This document shows positions 47,952 through 59,046 of a stretch of DNA of 64,000 nucleotides, piece after piece. How positions within the stretch are numbered: the first letter of the stretch is position 1; each line of letters starts with the position of its first letter. The stretch is from the NCBI RefSeq assembly GCF_009600605.1, contig NZ_VWNA01000003.1:558001-622000 (forward strand), given 5' to 3'. Origin of the DNA: Segnochrobactrum spirostomi (GTDB taxonomy: Bacteria > Pseudomonadota > Alphaproteobacteria > Rhizobiales > Segnochrobactraceae). The notes under the pieces are model-generated. The model had not been told where the DNA came from. It worked only from the letters and a program-made list of their open reading frames with translations, and did not search any database. Made by a program: the position numbers and the translations under genes.

Positions 47952-48878
47952 TTGTCCGACGGCCGCCCCCTCATCGTTCGAGACCCGTTCGAGGTCGTCG
48001 ATCCGCGTTTCCGCGCGCTCGCGCTGCCGAACACCCATATGGACGTGCTCTATTCCGGGTGCCGTTGGGCCGAGGGGCCGGTCTGGTTCGGCGATCACGC
48101 ATGCCTTGTCTGGAGCGACATCCCCGAAAACCGCATGCTGCGCTGGGACGCCGCAACGGGCGTCAGCCTCTTCCGCAGCCCGTCCGACCATTCGAACGGC
48201 AACACGCGGGACCGCCAGGGCCGCCTCGTCACCTGCGAGCACGGCCGGCGCCGCGTGACCCGGACCGACCATGACGGCCGCATCGCCGTCCTCGCCGATG
48301 CCTACGAGGGACGTCCGCTCAACGCGCCGAACGACGTAGTCGTGCGCTTGGACGGGTCGATCTGGTTCTCAGATCCGACCTACGGGATCATGGGGCACTA
48401 CGAGGGCTTTCCCGGCGCGCAGGAACAGCCGACCCGGAACGTCTACCGGATCGATCCGGCCACCGGCGGCCTCGCGATCATGGTCGACGATTTCGAGCAG
48501 CCGAACGGGCTCGCCTTCTCGCCCGACGAGCGCGTGCTCTATGTCGCGGATTCGAGCCGCAGCCACGACGGCGGCAGCGGCCACCACATCCGGGCGTTCG
48601 ACGTCGTCGACGGGCAGCAGCTCTCCAACGGCCGCATCTTCGCCGTCATCGAGCCCGGCCAGCCCGACGGCCTCAGGGTCGATGTCGCCGGCAACGTCTG
48701 GACCAGCGCCGCCGACGGCGTCCACGTCTACGCGCCGGACGGCACGCTCCTCGGCAAGGTTCGCGTGCCGGAAACCGTCGCCAACCTGACCTTCGGCGGG
48801 CCGAAGCGGAACCGCCTGTTCATCACCGCCACGACGTCGCTCTATGCCGTCTATGTCGGCATCCAGGGGGCGGTGTGA
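47952..48878 (+). CDS. SMP-30/gluconolactonase-like protein
   Basis: The 308-aa beta-propeller keeps the metal-site positions of the SMP-30/regucalcin family: Glu in CRWAEGPVW, Asn in LNAPNDVVV, Asn in EQPNGLAFS and Asp in GQPDGLRVD. The family hydrolyses sugar lactones. It is the last gene of the transporter operon, so a lactone or a sugar oxidised to a lactone may be the substrate. The start is uncertain: TTG 47952 has no clear RBS, and the nearby ATG at 47944 is out of frame. Its 3' end overlaps the convergent TetR gene by 28 bp. Confidence 0.82.
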   Translation: MSDGRPLIVRDPFEVVDPRFRALALPNTHMDVLYSGCRWAEGPVWFGDHACLVWSDIPENRMLRWDAATGVSLFRSPSDHSNGNTRDRQGRLVTCEHGRRRVTRTDHDGRIAVLADAYEGRPLNAPNDVVVRLDGSIWFSDPTYGIMGHYEGFPGAQEQPTRNVYRIDPATGGLAIMVDDFEQPNGLAFSPDERVLYVADSSRSHDGGSGHHIRAFDVVDGQQLSNGRIFAVIEPGQPDGLRVDVAGNVWTSAADGVHVYAPDGTLLGKVRVPETVANLTFGGPKRNRLFITATTSLYAVYVGIQGAV

Positions 48879-49570
48879 GCGCCAAGCGTCGATGGATCAG
48901 CACCGCACCGTGGGACGGCCCCCTCGCCGGCGCTGCGATCGTCGCAACGGACGGCATTGAGATAAGCGCGGCACATCAGAACCAGTTGGCGGTGCACGGC
49001 GGCGGCCTCGCCGACGGGCAAGTCGCGTTCGAACACGCTGCGGACGGTGCCGAAGATGGCGGTCAGCAGGGTGAGATTGACGGTTTCCAGATCGTCGAAG
49101 ACGGCATCAGGACTGCTGGCAAACATCACCGTCGTCGCCGCATCCACGCGACGGCTGAAAGCTTCGATCAGCGGCGCGTTGTCGATCTCCACGACGGAAC
49201 GGTAGAGGGCTCGGGTGACATCGGCCCGCTCAGTCTTGGCTTCCCAATAGGTTGTAACGAGATCCTCGACCATTCTCTCGATCGAGGCGGCGTGCGCGGC
49301 GCGACAGGCGGCCTCGATCTTGCCGGCGACGATATCGAGATACCGCTCGTTCAGGGCATAGAACAGCGCCTGCTTGTGCGGGAAATATTGGTAGAGGCTG
49401 CCGACCGATACCCCCGCCCTCTCGGCGACCCGCGTCGTCGTCAGCCGGTTCGGCCCGACGGCGAGTAAAACCTGAATGGTCGCCTCGAAAATCGCGTCCA
49501 CGGTCGCCGCCGCGCGGGCCTGACGCGGCCGTTTCCGTGGCTCCAGGAGGATGGGGCGAACGGGCGCCAT
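48851..49570 (-). CDS. TetR-family transcriptional regulator
   Basis: The 239-aa product has the TetR HTH (VDAIFEATIQVLLAVG, LTTTRVAERAGVSVGSLYQYFPHKQALFYAL) and a helical ligand-binding C-domain. It is divergent from the SDR gene at 49719 with 148 bp between them and probably regulates it. Its 3' end overlaps the SMP-30-like gene. Confidence 0.87.
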   Translation of the reverse strand: MAPVRPILLEPRKRPRQARAAATVDAIFEATIQVLLAVGPNRLTTTRVAERAGVSVGSLYQYFPHKQALFYALNERYLDIVAGKIEAACRAAHAASIERMVEDLVTTYWEAKTERADVTRALYRSVVEIDNAPLIEAFSRRVDAATTVMFASSPDAVFDDLETVNLTLLTAIFGTVRSVFERDLPVGEAAAVHRQLVLMCRAYLNAVRCDDRSAGEGAVPRCGADPSTLGAHTAPWMPT

Positions 49571-49718
49571 AGGCGAATCCCAAAACCGAACGATCCTTCA
49601 TATCTTAGACGCCATCCGACACGGCAGACCAGACATCGCAGGCATCGATACCAGGGCGCCGCCCCGACATGACGGGCGGCCCATGGCGTGCGCCGGCCAT
49701 TCAACGAAGGATTTCCCC

Positions 49719-50450
49719 ATGACAGACATCGATAGGATCGCCCTCGTCACCGGCGCGAACAAAGGCATCGGGTTCGAGATCGCCCGCCAACTGGCGGTCG
49801 CCGGCGTTCGCGTGATCCTCGGCGCACGCGACGCCGGGCGGGCGCGGACTGCCGTCGATCGTCTCGCGGCGCAGGGGCTCGCGACGCAATCCGTGCCGCT
49901 CGATCTCAACGACCCGACGAGCATCGCAGCCGCCGCGGCGGCGATCGACGCCGAAAACGGCAAGCTCGACATTCTCGTCAACAATGCCGGGATCGTCGAT
50001 CCTGCGGACGGGGCGCCGAGCGCGTCGGCGCCGGACGCGGTCCGCCGCATCCTCGACACCAACGTCGTCGGCACGCTTGCGGTGACCCAGGCGATGTTGC
50101 CGCTGCTACGCCGATCGCCGACGGGCCGCATCGTCAATCTGTCCAGCTCGCTTGGCTCGCTGACGCTGAACGGTGATCCAACGTCGCCGTACTACGCCGC
50201 CCGCCTGATCGGCTACAACGCTTCGAAGGCGGCGCTCAACATGCTGACGGTGCAACTCGCCGAGGAACTCCGCGGCACGCCGATCGTCGTGAACTCCGTC
50301 AGCCCCGGATACGTGAAGACCGACCTGACGGGGCACACGGGCTACATGACCGCCGAAGAGGGCGCGAAGCTGCCCGTCCATTACGCCCTGCTCGGCGCGG
50401 ACGGGCCGTCCGGCCGGTTCGTGGGGCCGGACGGTCCAACGCCCTGGTGA
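49719..50450 (+). CDS. Short-chain dehydrogenase/reductase
   Basis: The 243-aa enzyme is a classical SDR: cofactor motif TGANKGIG, the NNAGIVD segment, catalytic Ser in NLSSSLGSL, and YNASK with catalytic Tyr and Lys. It resembles carbonyl-reductase-type, probably NADPH-dependent SDRs. RBS AAGGA precedes the ATG. It is divergent from the TetR regulator. Confidence 0.88.
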   Translation: MTDIDRIALVTGANKGIGFEIARQLAVAGVRVILGARDAGRARTAVDRLAAQGLATQSVPLDLNDPTSIAAAAAAIDAENGKLDILVNNAGIVDPADGAPSASAPDAVRRILDTNVVGTLAVTQAMLPLLRRSPTGRIVNLSSSLGSLTLNGDPTSPYYAARLIGYNASKAALNMLTVQLAEELRGTPIVVNSVSPGYVKTDLTGHTGYMTAEEGAKLPVHYALLGADGPSGRFVGPDGPTPW

Positions 50451-50481
50451 CGCAACGCCACGGCCCGCGCCGACGCCCCGC

Positions 50482-51504
50482 TCAGCGCCAGCCGAGCGCG
50501 GGGGCGACGTGGGTCAGGATCGCCTCGATGACGTGGGCGTTGTATTCGACGCCGAGCTGGTTGGGCACGGTAAGAAGCAGCGTGTCGGCTTCCGTGATCG
50601 CCTCGTCCGCCCGCAATTGCTCGACGAGCTTGTCCGGCTCGGCGGCGTAGGAGCGGCCGAAGATCGCCCGGGTCTTGTCGTCGATGTAGCCGACCTGATC
50701 GGCATCCTCGCCGTCGCGGCCGAAATAGGCGCGGTCGAGGTCGTTCGTCAGGGCGAAGATGCTGCGGCTGACCGAGACGCGCGGGGTGCGCTCATGCCCC
50801 GCCGCCTGCCACGCCGCGCGGTAGGCGCGGATCTGCTCGGCCTGCTGGATGTGGAAGGGCTGACCGGTCTCGTCGGTCTTCAGGGTCGAGCTCTGCAGGT
50901 TCATGCCGTGCTCGGCCGCCCAGATCGCGGTCGCGTTCGACGACGCGCCCCACCAGATGCGCTCGCGCAGGCCGTCCGCATGCGGCTCGAGGCGCAGGAG
51001 ACCCGGCGGGTTCGGGAACATCGGGCGCGGATTGGGCTGGGCGAAACCCTCGCCCTTGAGCAGTTCGAGGAAGACTTCGGCGTGGCGCCGGCCCATGTCG
51101 GCGTCGTCCTGGCCGTCCGCCGGCGCGTAGCCGAAATAGCGCCAGCCGTCGATCACCTGCTCGGGCGAGCCGCGGCTGATGCCGAGCTGGAGCCGCCCGC
51201 CGGAGATCAGGTCCGCCGAGCCGGCGTCCTCCAGCATGTAGAACGGGTTCTCGTAGCGCATGTCGATGACGGCGGTGCCGATCTCGATGGTGCGCGTCTT
51301 GGCGCCGACCGCGGCGAGCAGCGGAAAGGGCGAGGCGAGCTGTCGGGCGAAGTGGTGGACGCGGAAATAGGCGCCGTCCGCTCCGAGCTCTTCGGCGGCG
51401 ACCGCGAGGTCGATCGATTGCAGAAGTGCGTCGGCGGCAGAGCGGGTCCCGGAGCGGGGCGACGGGGCCCAATGGCCGAACGAGAGGAAGCCGATCTTTT
51501 TCAA
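50482..51504 (-). CDS. LLM-class flavin-dependent oxidoreductase
   Basis: The 340-aa product is a bacterial luciferase-like (LLM) protein: KKIGFLSFGHWAP start, DGAYFRVHHFARQLASPFPLLAAVGAKT, ISGGRLQLGISRGSPEQV. Such enzymes use reduced FMN or F420 to oxidise small molecules. The start codon is TTG at 51504; it agrees with the conserved N-terminus, but no strong RBS is seen. It converges on the SDR gene. Confidence 0.85.
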   Translation of the reverse strand: MKKIGFLSFGHWAPSPRSGTRSAADALLQSIDLAVAAEELGADGAYFRVHHFARQLASPFPLLAAVGAKTRTIEIGTAVIDMRYENPFYMLEDAGSADLISGGRLQLGISRGSPEQVIDGWRYFGYAPADGQDDADMGRRHAEVFLELLKGEGFAQPNPRPMFPNPPGLLRLEPHADGLRERIWWGASSNATAIWAAEHGMNLQSSTLKTDETGQPFHIQQAEQIRAYRAAWQAAGHERTPRVSVSRSIFALTNDLDRAYFGRDGEDADQVGYIDDKTRAIFGRSYAAEPDKLVEQLRADEAITEADTLLLTVPNQLGVEYNAHVIEAILTHVAPALGWR

Positions 51505-51736
51505 AGGTCACCCGGTACTGGCTGATGTGCCGGGGACGTTAGGCGCAAACGCCGCGCGCCGCCATTCGCGCTCGCGTGTACGCGCCGTTCCGCGGAAGCG
51601 CACAATGGCGGGGCCCTCACGAGAAAGGGCCGCTGACAATCTCAGTCCCTGCGCGTGGGAAACGACCCTCGCGCGATACGCGAAATTTAGCTCTTAATAA
51701 ATTGATTCAAATAATTTTTATCAAAGCGGGAGGTGC

Positions 51737-51770
51737 CCGGCCGCCGCCCCTTTTCCAGGGCGGCGGCCGG
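51737..51770 (-). terminator. Strong hairpin downstream of katG
   Basis: Perfect 13-bp GC-rich arms (CCGGCCGCCGCCC / GGGCGGCGGCCGG) with an eight-base loop start 11 bp after the katG stop on the minus strand. No immediate U-tract follows, so it is a probable but atypical terminator or 3' stability element. Confidence 0.65.
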
Positions 51771-51781
51771 AGATCGTGGGA

Positions 51782-54213
<2,432 letters not shown>

Positions 54214-54234
54214 GCGATAAGGTAAACTTATCGC
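54214..54234. promoter_or_regulatory. Perfect inverted repeat GCGATAAG-N5-CTTATCGC
   Basis: Perfect 8-bp arms with a five-base spacer lie 50 bp downstream of the autotransporter stop and 255 bp upstream of katG. Without a U-tract it may be an operator for katG or a 3' stem of the autotransporter mRNA. Confidence 0.45.
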
Positions 54235-54283
54235 TCCTCGTTGGGAGGCGGCGAGCCGGTCCGGCCGCCGCCCCGTCGCCGGC

Positions 54284-57200
54284 TCAGAACGCCCAGCGCA
54301 GCGTGCCTTTGATGGCGTTCGCGTTGAAGTCCGATGCGAGCTCGCCCCGATAGGAGACGCCGATCTCCATGGCCTCCGTCGCCTTGATGGCGACGCCGAG
54401 GTCGAGCACGGCGGCGTCGCGGGCGAGCGGCACGCCGCTCACCGTGAAGGCGGACGAGCCCGAGGCGAAGCTCAGCGTCTGATCGGGCGAGATGTCACCA
54501 TAGGCGTGCAGCCAGGCGAGACCGGCCGACAGAACGAGCGGTGCCCCGCCCGTCGCCTGGGGAAAGCTCACCGAACCACGCACGCCCAAGCTCGAACCGA
54601 GATTCTCGAACGTCTCGGACTGGCCGGCGAGAGCCGCGGTGCCGCCGCTCTCGGTGAATCCGCTCGTCGAAAGGCGCTGCCACGCCACGCCGACATAAGG
54701 CTCCACCGTTGTGTCGAGGCCGGCGACCCGTTGGACCATCGCATAACCGACCTCGCCGAAAACCTGCCCGGTCCAGCCGTCATAGTCCGCGCTGAGGGCC
54801 TGGCTGCCATCTGGCAGGCCAATTGTGCGCGTCATCGAGATGTCGTGCCACGAATACGCGGCGCCGAGATTGACCGCGATGTCGCCCGGCCCCTTGGTGG
54901 CGAAGCGACGACCGGCATAGAGGCCGACGTCGTAATTGTCGGAATTGCCCGACGAGGAGACCCCGTCGGCATCGAGCGTCGTTTGCGAGTAACCGACGGC
55001 GAGACCGGCCCGCCAGCCCGCCCATTCGCCGTCGACGCCGCCGGCGAAGCCGCCGAGCGAAGCATCGAGGCCCGAGACGCCGTTCGTGCCGTTGAAGTTG
55101 GCCCAGCCGCCATAGGCCTCGCTCCACATCGTGAGCGCGCTGCCGAAGCCCGCCACTTGGGGTCCGGGTTCGGACGTCGTCGACCCGGCTTCCGCCTGGC
55201 GCAGCCGGCGCTGCATCGCCCCGCGCACATAGCTCGCCTCGTCGAGGAGCGCGCTCTGGGTCGAGGCGTAGACCTCGCCGGAAAGGTTTTGGAACGCCGC
55301 GGCGGCGGCGCTGCCGGGCAGGGCGGCGAGGTCGACCGTCAGCGGATTGCCGGCAGAGAGCGTATCGGCGGCGACGGCGACGGCGCGCTGATTTGCCGTG
55401 GGCGCAAGGCTCGCGAACGGGACGGTGCTGCGGACGAGGCCGACACCGATCGCGCTGGCCGATGGTTCGAGCTGCGCGGCGACGAAGGGGTACACGGACG
55501 TCGTGGTGCCGAGAAGCGCGGCCGTGGCGCTGCCCATGGTGAAGCCGCCGGAGATGCCGCCGGCCGATTGCAGCACCGTGTAGCTCGCCCCAAGTTGCGG
55601 GTAGAATCCGTTGCCCGCGGCGAGATCGAGCACGCCGCCATCGATGGCCGTCGCGCCGCCGACCGAGATCAGATCGCTGCTCCCGCTCGCGCCGAGCTCG
55701 GCGACATAGGTGCTGCCGGGTCCGAAGGCGAGAGGCCCGACGACCGTCACGGTGCCGATCGAATGGCCGGGCGATACGACGCCGCCCGAGATCACGCTGA
55801 GGGCGCCCACGGTCCCGTTGCCAGAGAGGAGACCGGCGTCGATCACCTGCCCGGTCACCGTACCGTCGTTGACGAAGGTGCCGGTCGTCGCGACGTTGCC
55901 GACGATCTCGCCGGTGTTATTGGTCGTGCCCGCATTCAGCACCTGTCCGATCAGCGTGCCCGCGTTCGAGAAGGTGGCGCCGGACAGCACCGAAACGCCC
56001 GAGACCATGTTGCCGGCATTGGTCACCGTTCCGCCGTCTGACAGAGCGCCGACATAATTGCCGGTGTTGACGAAGGTCCCGCCCGACTGGACGGCGACGC
56101 TTCCCGCGAGCGCGCCCGTCAGATTCAGCGTGCCCGATTGGACGATCGTGCCGCCCTCGTACGTGTTGGCACCGGCGAGGGTCACATCGCCGCCGCCCGT
56201 GATCGTAAGGCCGCCCGGGCCCCAAATGTCGGCCGCGAAGACGGCGGTGTTCGGCGTGTCGATGATGCTGTCGCCGCGCAGATAGACCGGCAGGTCGGTA
56301 TAGAACTGGTTCGAGAGCGAGAGCGTGCCGATCGCCGAGATCACCGGCTGGAAGAAGGCGCTCGACGCGCCGGACGTGCCGTTGAGCTGAAGCCCGATAT
56401 AGCCGCCGGTCGCGTCATAGAGGTAATTGAACGCGTTGAGGGCGTAGATGCCGGTATTGATCAGCGTATCGGGCGATTCCCCGGTCCACCACACGTCCTG
56501 AGGAGGCGACACTGCGACGTTGATGGGGGTGACGGTCGTGTTCGAGAGCGGCACGGTCGTCGGATCGGTGACGTTGAACGTGTAACCAACCAATCCCGGC
56601 AAACCGAGGAGGTTGATCTGCATCGTTCCGCTCGCACTCGAGAGGTAGACGAGATTGCCGTTCGAAACCTGGCCGGGCAATGCGGCGTTGTTGTTCGTGG
56701 TGAGCAGGGCGTTCGGAATGCCGATGTCCACCACGGCCTGCTGACTCTGGTAGGTCTGCCCGCCAACGCCGACCGAGCCGGTCATCACCTGCCAGTCGGT
56801 CGGCGCCCCCTGCACGGACGGCGTGCCCGTCGGAATGAGCTTCGCATAGGCGTAGGGCGATGAACTGCCGTTCGAGCCGCTCGCGGTATTCTGCGTGGTG
56901 AGGCCGAGCGTGATCCCGTTCTGCGAGAGGATATAGCCCGACCGCATCGTGCCGGCCTGCATGTCGGAGAGGTTCAGGAACGGGTTGACGATCTGGAGAT
57001 TGTCGGACGTTCCGGGCCCGGTCGGACTGACAACGTCGGTTCCATACCCCGTGCCATGCCCTGTCCGATCGAAGCCGATCCCCATCATTCCCAGGGCGCT
57101 GTCGGAGATGGGCTGCGGCTGCCCCGGGGAGGAGCACGCATTCGGCCAGGAGCCCGAGAGGCATTGGACCTGATCGACGAACAGAACGTGCACGGTCGCC

Positions 57201-57682
57201 GTCGCCGTCGTGGTGGCGCCGCCCTGGGCGACCGCATTCGTGAGCGTGACCTGGATCGGATACCAATATCCGAGATTGGCGCGCCCGCTGCTCCAATAGA
57301 ATACGTATCCAGGAACACCGCTCTTATAATCAGGCGGTGCATATTTGGCATTCATCCAGAATCCGCGGGAACCCGTGTCGAGCTGCACCGCGCCGGAATA
57401 AGTGCCAACGTTCACCTCAACGCCGACAGCACCGTTCGAAGCGGAACCGCCAAAGGCATAGGGGACCGTGTAGGATTGCGAATAGCCGTTATAATTCGAC
57501 CAAGTCTGCGCTCGCGCAGGAAGCACTGCGACCAACGCCAATACGGCGAAGGCGGTCAACCGCCCGGCTCTCCGGCGGACTACGATCGACGGCGTCGCGA
57601 AGCCCCAAGCCAGCCGCCGATCCGCGAAAACATGAAAAATCACCCCGCCCCCAAGACCGGGCGCTGTATCGCGCCACTTCAA
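54284..57682 (-). CDS. Autotransporter with pepsin-like aspartic-protease-fold passenger domain
   Basis: The product (up to 1,132 aa) has an extended N-terminal signal region (core LTAFAVLALVAVLPARAQ), then a ~350-residue domain with hallmarks of pepsin-like A1 proteases: VGVEVNVGTYSGAVQLDTGSRGFW (Asp102-Thr-Gly-Ser), GMMGIGFDR, and a second-lobe VVDIGIPNALL (Asp319-Ile-Gly). Next come passenger-associated repeats (GGTIVQSGTLNLTGALAGSV) and a C-terminal autotransporter beta-barrel ending in RWAF. The barrel would export the passenger to the cell surface. Whether the protease fold is active is unclear because the second motif is DIG rather than DTG/DSG. The start is uncertain: TTG 57682 or GTG 57643. 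Confidence 0.85.
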   Translation of the reverse strand: MKWRDTAPGLGGGVIFHVFADRRLAWGFATPSIVVRRRAGRLTAFAVLALVAVLPARAQTWSNYNGYSQSYTVPYAFGGSASNGAVGVEVNVGTYSGAVQLDTGSRGFWMNAKYAPPDYKSGVPGYVFYWSSGRANLGYWYPIQVTLTNAVAQGGATTTATATVHVLFVDQVQCLSGSWPNACSSPGQPQPISDSALGMMGIGFDRTGHGTGYGTDVVSPTGPGTSDNLQIVNPFLNLSDMQAGTMRSGYILSQNGITLGLTTQNTASGSNGSSSPYAYAKLIPTGTPSVQGAPTDWQVMTGSVGVGGQTYQSQQAVVDIGIPNALLTTNNNAALPGQVSNGNLVYLSSASGTMQINLLGLPGLVGYTFNVTDPTTVPLSNTTVTPINVAVSPPQDVWWTGESPDTLINTGIYALNAFNYLYDATGGYIGLQLNGTSGASSAFFQPVISAIGTLSLSNQFYTDLPVYLRGDSIIDTPNTAVFAADIWGPGGLTITGGGDVTLAGANTYEGGTIVQSGTLNLTGALAGSVAVQSGGTFVNTGNYVGALSDGGTVTNAGNMVSGVSVLSGATFSNAGTLIGQVLNAGTTNNTGEIVGNVATTGTFVNDGTVTGQVIDAGLLSGNGTVGALSVISGGVVSPGHSIGTVTVVGPLAFGPGSTYVAELGASGSSDLISVGGATAIDGGVLDLAAGNGFYPQLGASYTVLQSAGGISGGFTMGSATAALLGTTTSVYPFVAAQLEPSASAIGVGLVRSTVPFASLAPTANQRAVAVAADTLSAGNPLTVDLAALPGSAAAAAFQNLSGEVYASTQSALLDEASYVRGAMQRRLRQAEAGSTTSEPGPQVAGFGSALTMWSEAYGGWANFNGTNGVSGLDASLGGFAGGVDGEWAGWRAGLAVGYSQTTLDADGVSSSGNSDNYDVGLYAGRRFATKGPGDIAVNLGAAYSWHDISMTRTIGLPDGSQALSADYDGWTGQVFGEVGYAMVQRVAGLDTTVEPYVGVAWQRLSTSGFTESGGTAALAGQSETFENLGSSLGVRGSVSFPQATGGAPLVLSAGLAWLHAYGDISPDQTLSFASGSSAFTVSGVPLARDAAVLDLGVAIKATEAMEIGVSYRGELASDFNANAIKGTLRWAF

Positions 57683-57877
57683 TCCATCGAACGCGGCCCA
57701 CCTCCCCCGGTCGCCCGCGCCCGTGCGGCGGTCCCGAACAATCGGATCCCGCTGCTGCTCGTTGGGATATCATCGCCGTCGGTGCCGTGTCACCGGCGCG
57801 CCACCCCTAAACAAGCCTTGTCAGACCTCGGTGATCCGGCGCAGCATCCGGGTTTCGCCGTCCACCAGGAGGGTCCC

Positions 57878-58822
57878 ATGGACCTGCGGTTGCTGAACAG
57901 CTTCGTGATGACGGCCGAGCTCGGCAACATGACCGCGGCGGCCGCCAAGCTGCACATCACCCAATCGACCCTGTCGCGACAGATCAAGGCGCTCGAGGAC
58001 GATCTCGGGGTCGGGCTGTTCGATCGGGCGGGACGGAAGCTCAGGCTCTCGAAGGCCGGCGAGGCTCTGATCGCCAAAGCGCACGATCTCGTCGCCGCCG
58101 GTCAGGGACTGCGCGCTTATGTCGACGGCATCCGGGTCGGCGATGCCGGCGTACTGCGGGTCGGCGCCTGCTCGCAGCTCATCGAACGCTATTTCCCCGC
58201 CTTCCTCGCGGAGTGGCGGCTCGCCAATCCGACCGTCGAGATCCGCCTGCACGAAGCCGGCGGGGCCGAGCTCGACACCATGCTCGGCGAGGGCGAGCTC
58301 CACTTGGTCGTCAACGCCCAGGCTCGGAACGGCGACAGCGGTCTCGACTTCGTCCGCCTGGGGCGGCTCACCACGCTTGCGGTCGGCGCGCATCCGCTGC
58401 TCGATCCTTCGCCGCATCCGGTCGAGGCGAGCGAGGTGAGCGCCCATCCGCTGCTGATCCTCAATCGCCGCCATGCCTCGCGGGAGATGTTCGATGCCGC
58501 CTGCCGGCTCGCCGGCCTGAAGCCGGTGATCGGGCTCGAAAGCAGTTCGCCCCACACCCTGTTTTCGCTGGCGGAAGCGGGGCTCGGCATCGCGGTGGTG
58601 CCGTCGAGCGCGCGGGTGCGCCGGCCAGGGCTCGCCGTGCGGCCCCTCGCCTTCAACGGCCGCCTGCTCGATTTCGAGGTCTCCGCCACCTGGAGCCGGC
58701 GCAATCCCCTCCCCGATTTCGGCCGACGCTTCGTCGAAGCGCTCGGCGCGCACATCCGCGCAGAGGAAGACGGCGACCGCGCGGCGGCGCGTCCGACGCT
58801 GCTGCGGTCGGTCGGCGGGTGA
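57878..58822 (+). CDS. LysR-family transcriptional regulator
   Basis: The 314-aa product starts with MDLRLLNSFVMTAELGNMTAAAAKLHITQSTLSRQIKALE, a standard LysR HTH, followed by the substrate-binding domain (VLRVGACSQLIERYFPAFL, SLAEAGLGIAVVPSSA). AGGAGGG precedes the ATG. It lies 224 bp upstream of the permease gene on the same strand and may control that transporter or the divergent autotransporter. Confidence 0.88.
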   Translation: MDLRLLNSFVMTAELGNMTAAAAKLHITQSTLSRQIKALEDDLGVGLFDRAGRKLRLSKAGEALIAKAHDLVAAGQGLRAYVDGIRVGDAGVLRVGACSQLIERYFPAFLAEWRLANPTVEIRLHEAGGAELDTMLGEGELHLVVNAQARNGDSGLDFVRLGRLTTLAVGAHPLLDPSPHPVEASEVSAHPLLILNRRHASREMFDAACRLAGLKPVIGLESSSPHTLFSLAEAGLGIAVVPSSARVRRPGLAVRPLAFNGRLLDFEVSATWSRRNPLPDFGRRFVEALGAHIRAEEDGDRAAARPTLLRSVGG

Positions 58823-58852
58823 GCGGCGCAGCGGGATCGGACCGCCCCATGA

Positions 58853-58888
58853 GCATCGCTTCCATGCGGATTCCGCATCGAAAGCGAT
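58853..58888. promoter_or_regulatory. Nested palindromes upstream of the permease operon
   Basis: CATCGCTT and AAGCGATG (8-bp perfect arms) enclose a second palindrome ATGCGGATTCCGCAT (7-bp arms around one base). It is 30 bp after the LysR stop and 160 bp before the permease start and is followed by AAAAAT rather than a U-tract, so an operator is more likely than a terminator. Confidence 0.5.
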
Positions 58889-59046
58889 GAAAAATACTCA
58901 TTGGACGCATTGTCTACCGCTGGCCTAGCCTTCCCGGATCATTCGAGGATCGGACGGCGGCGACGGCTCGGGCGCGGTGGGGCGGCACCCTTGTCGGACA
59001 GACGCGGCGTTCGGTCCGTCGTCCGAAACCAATCGGGGGCGCGTCT

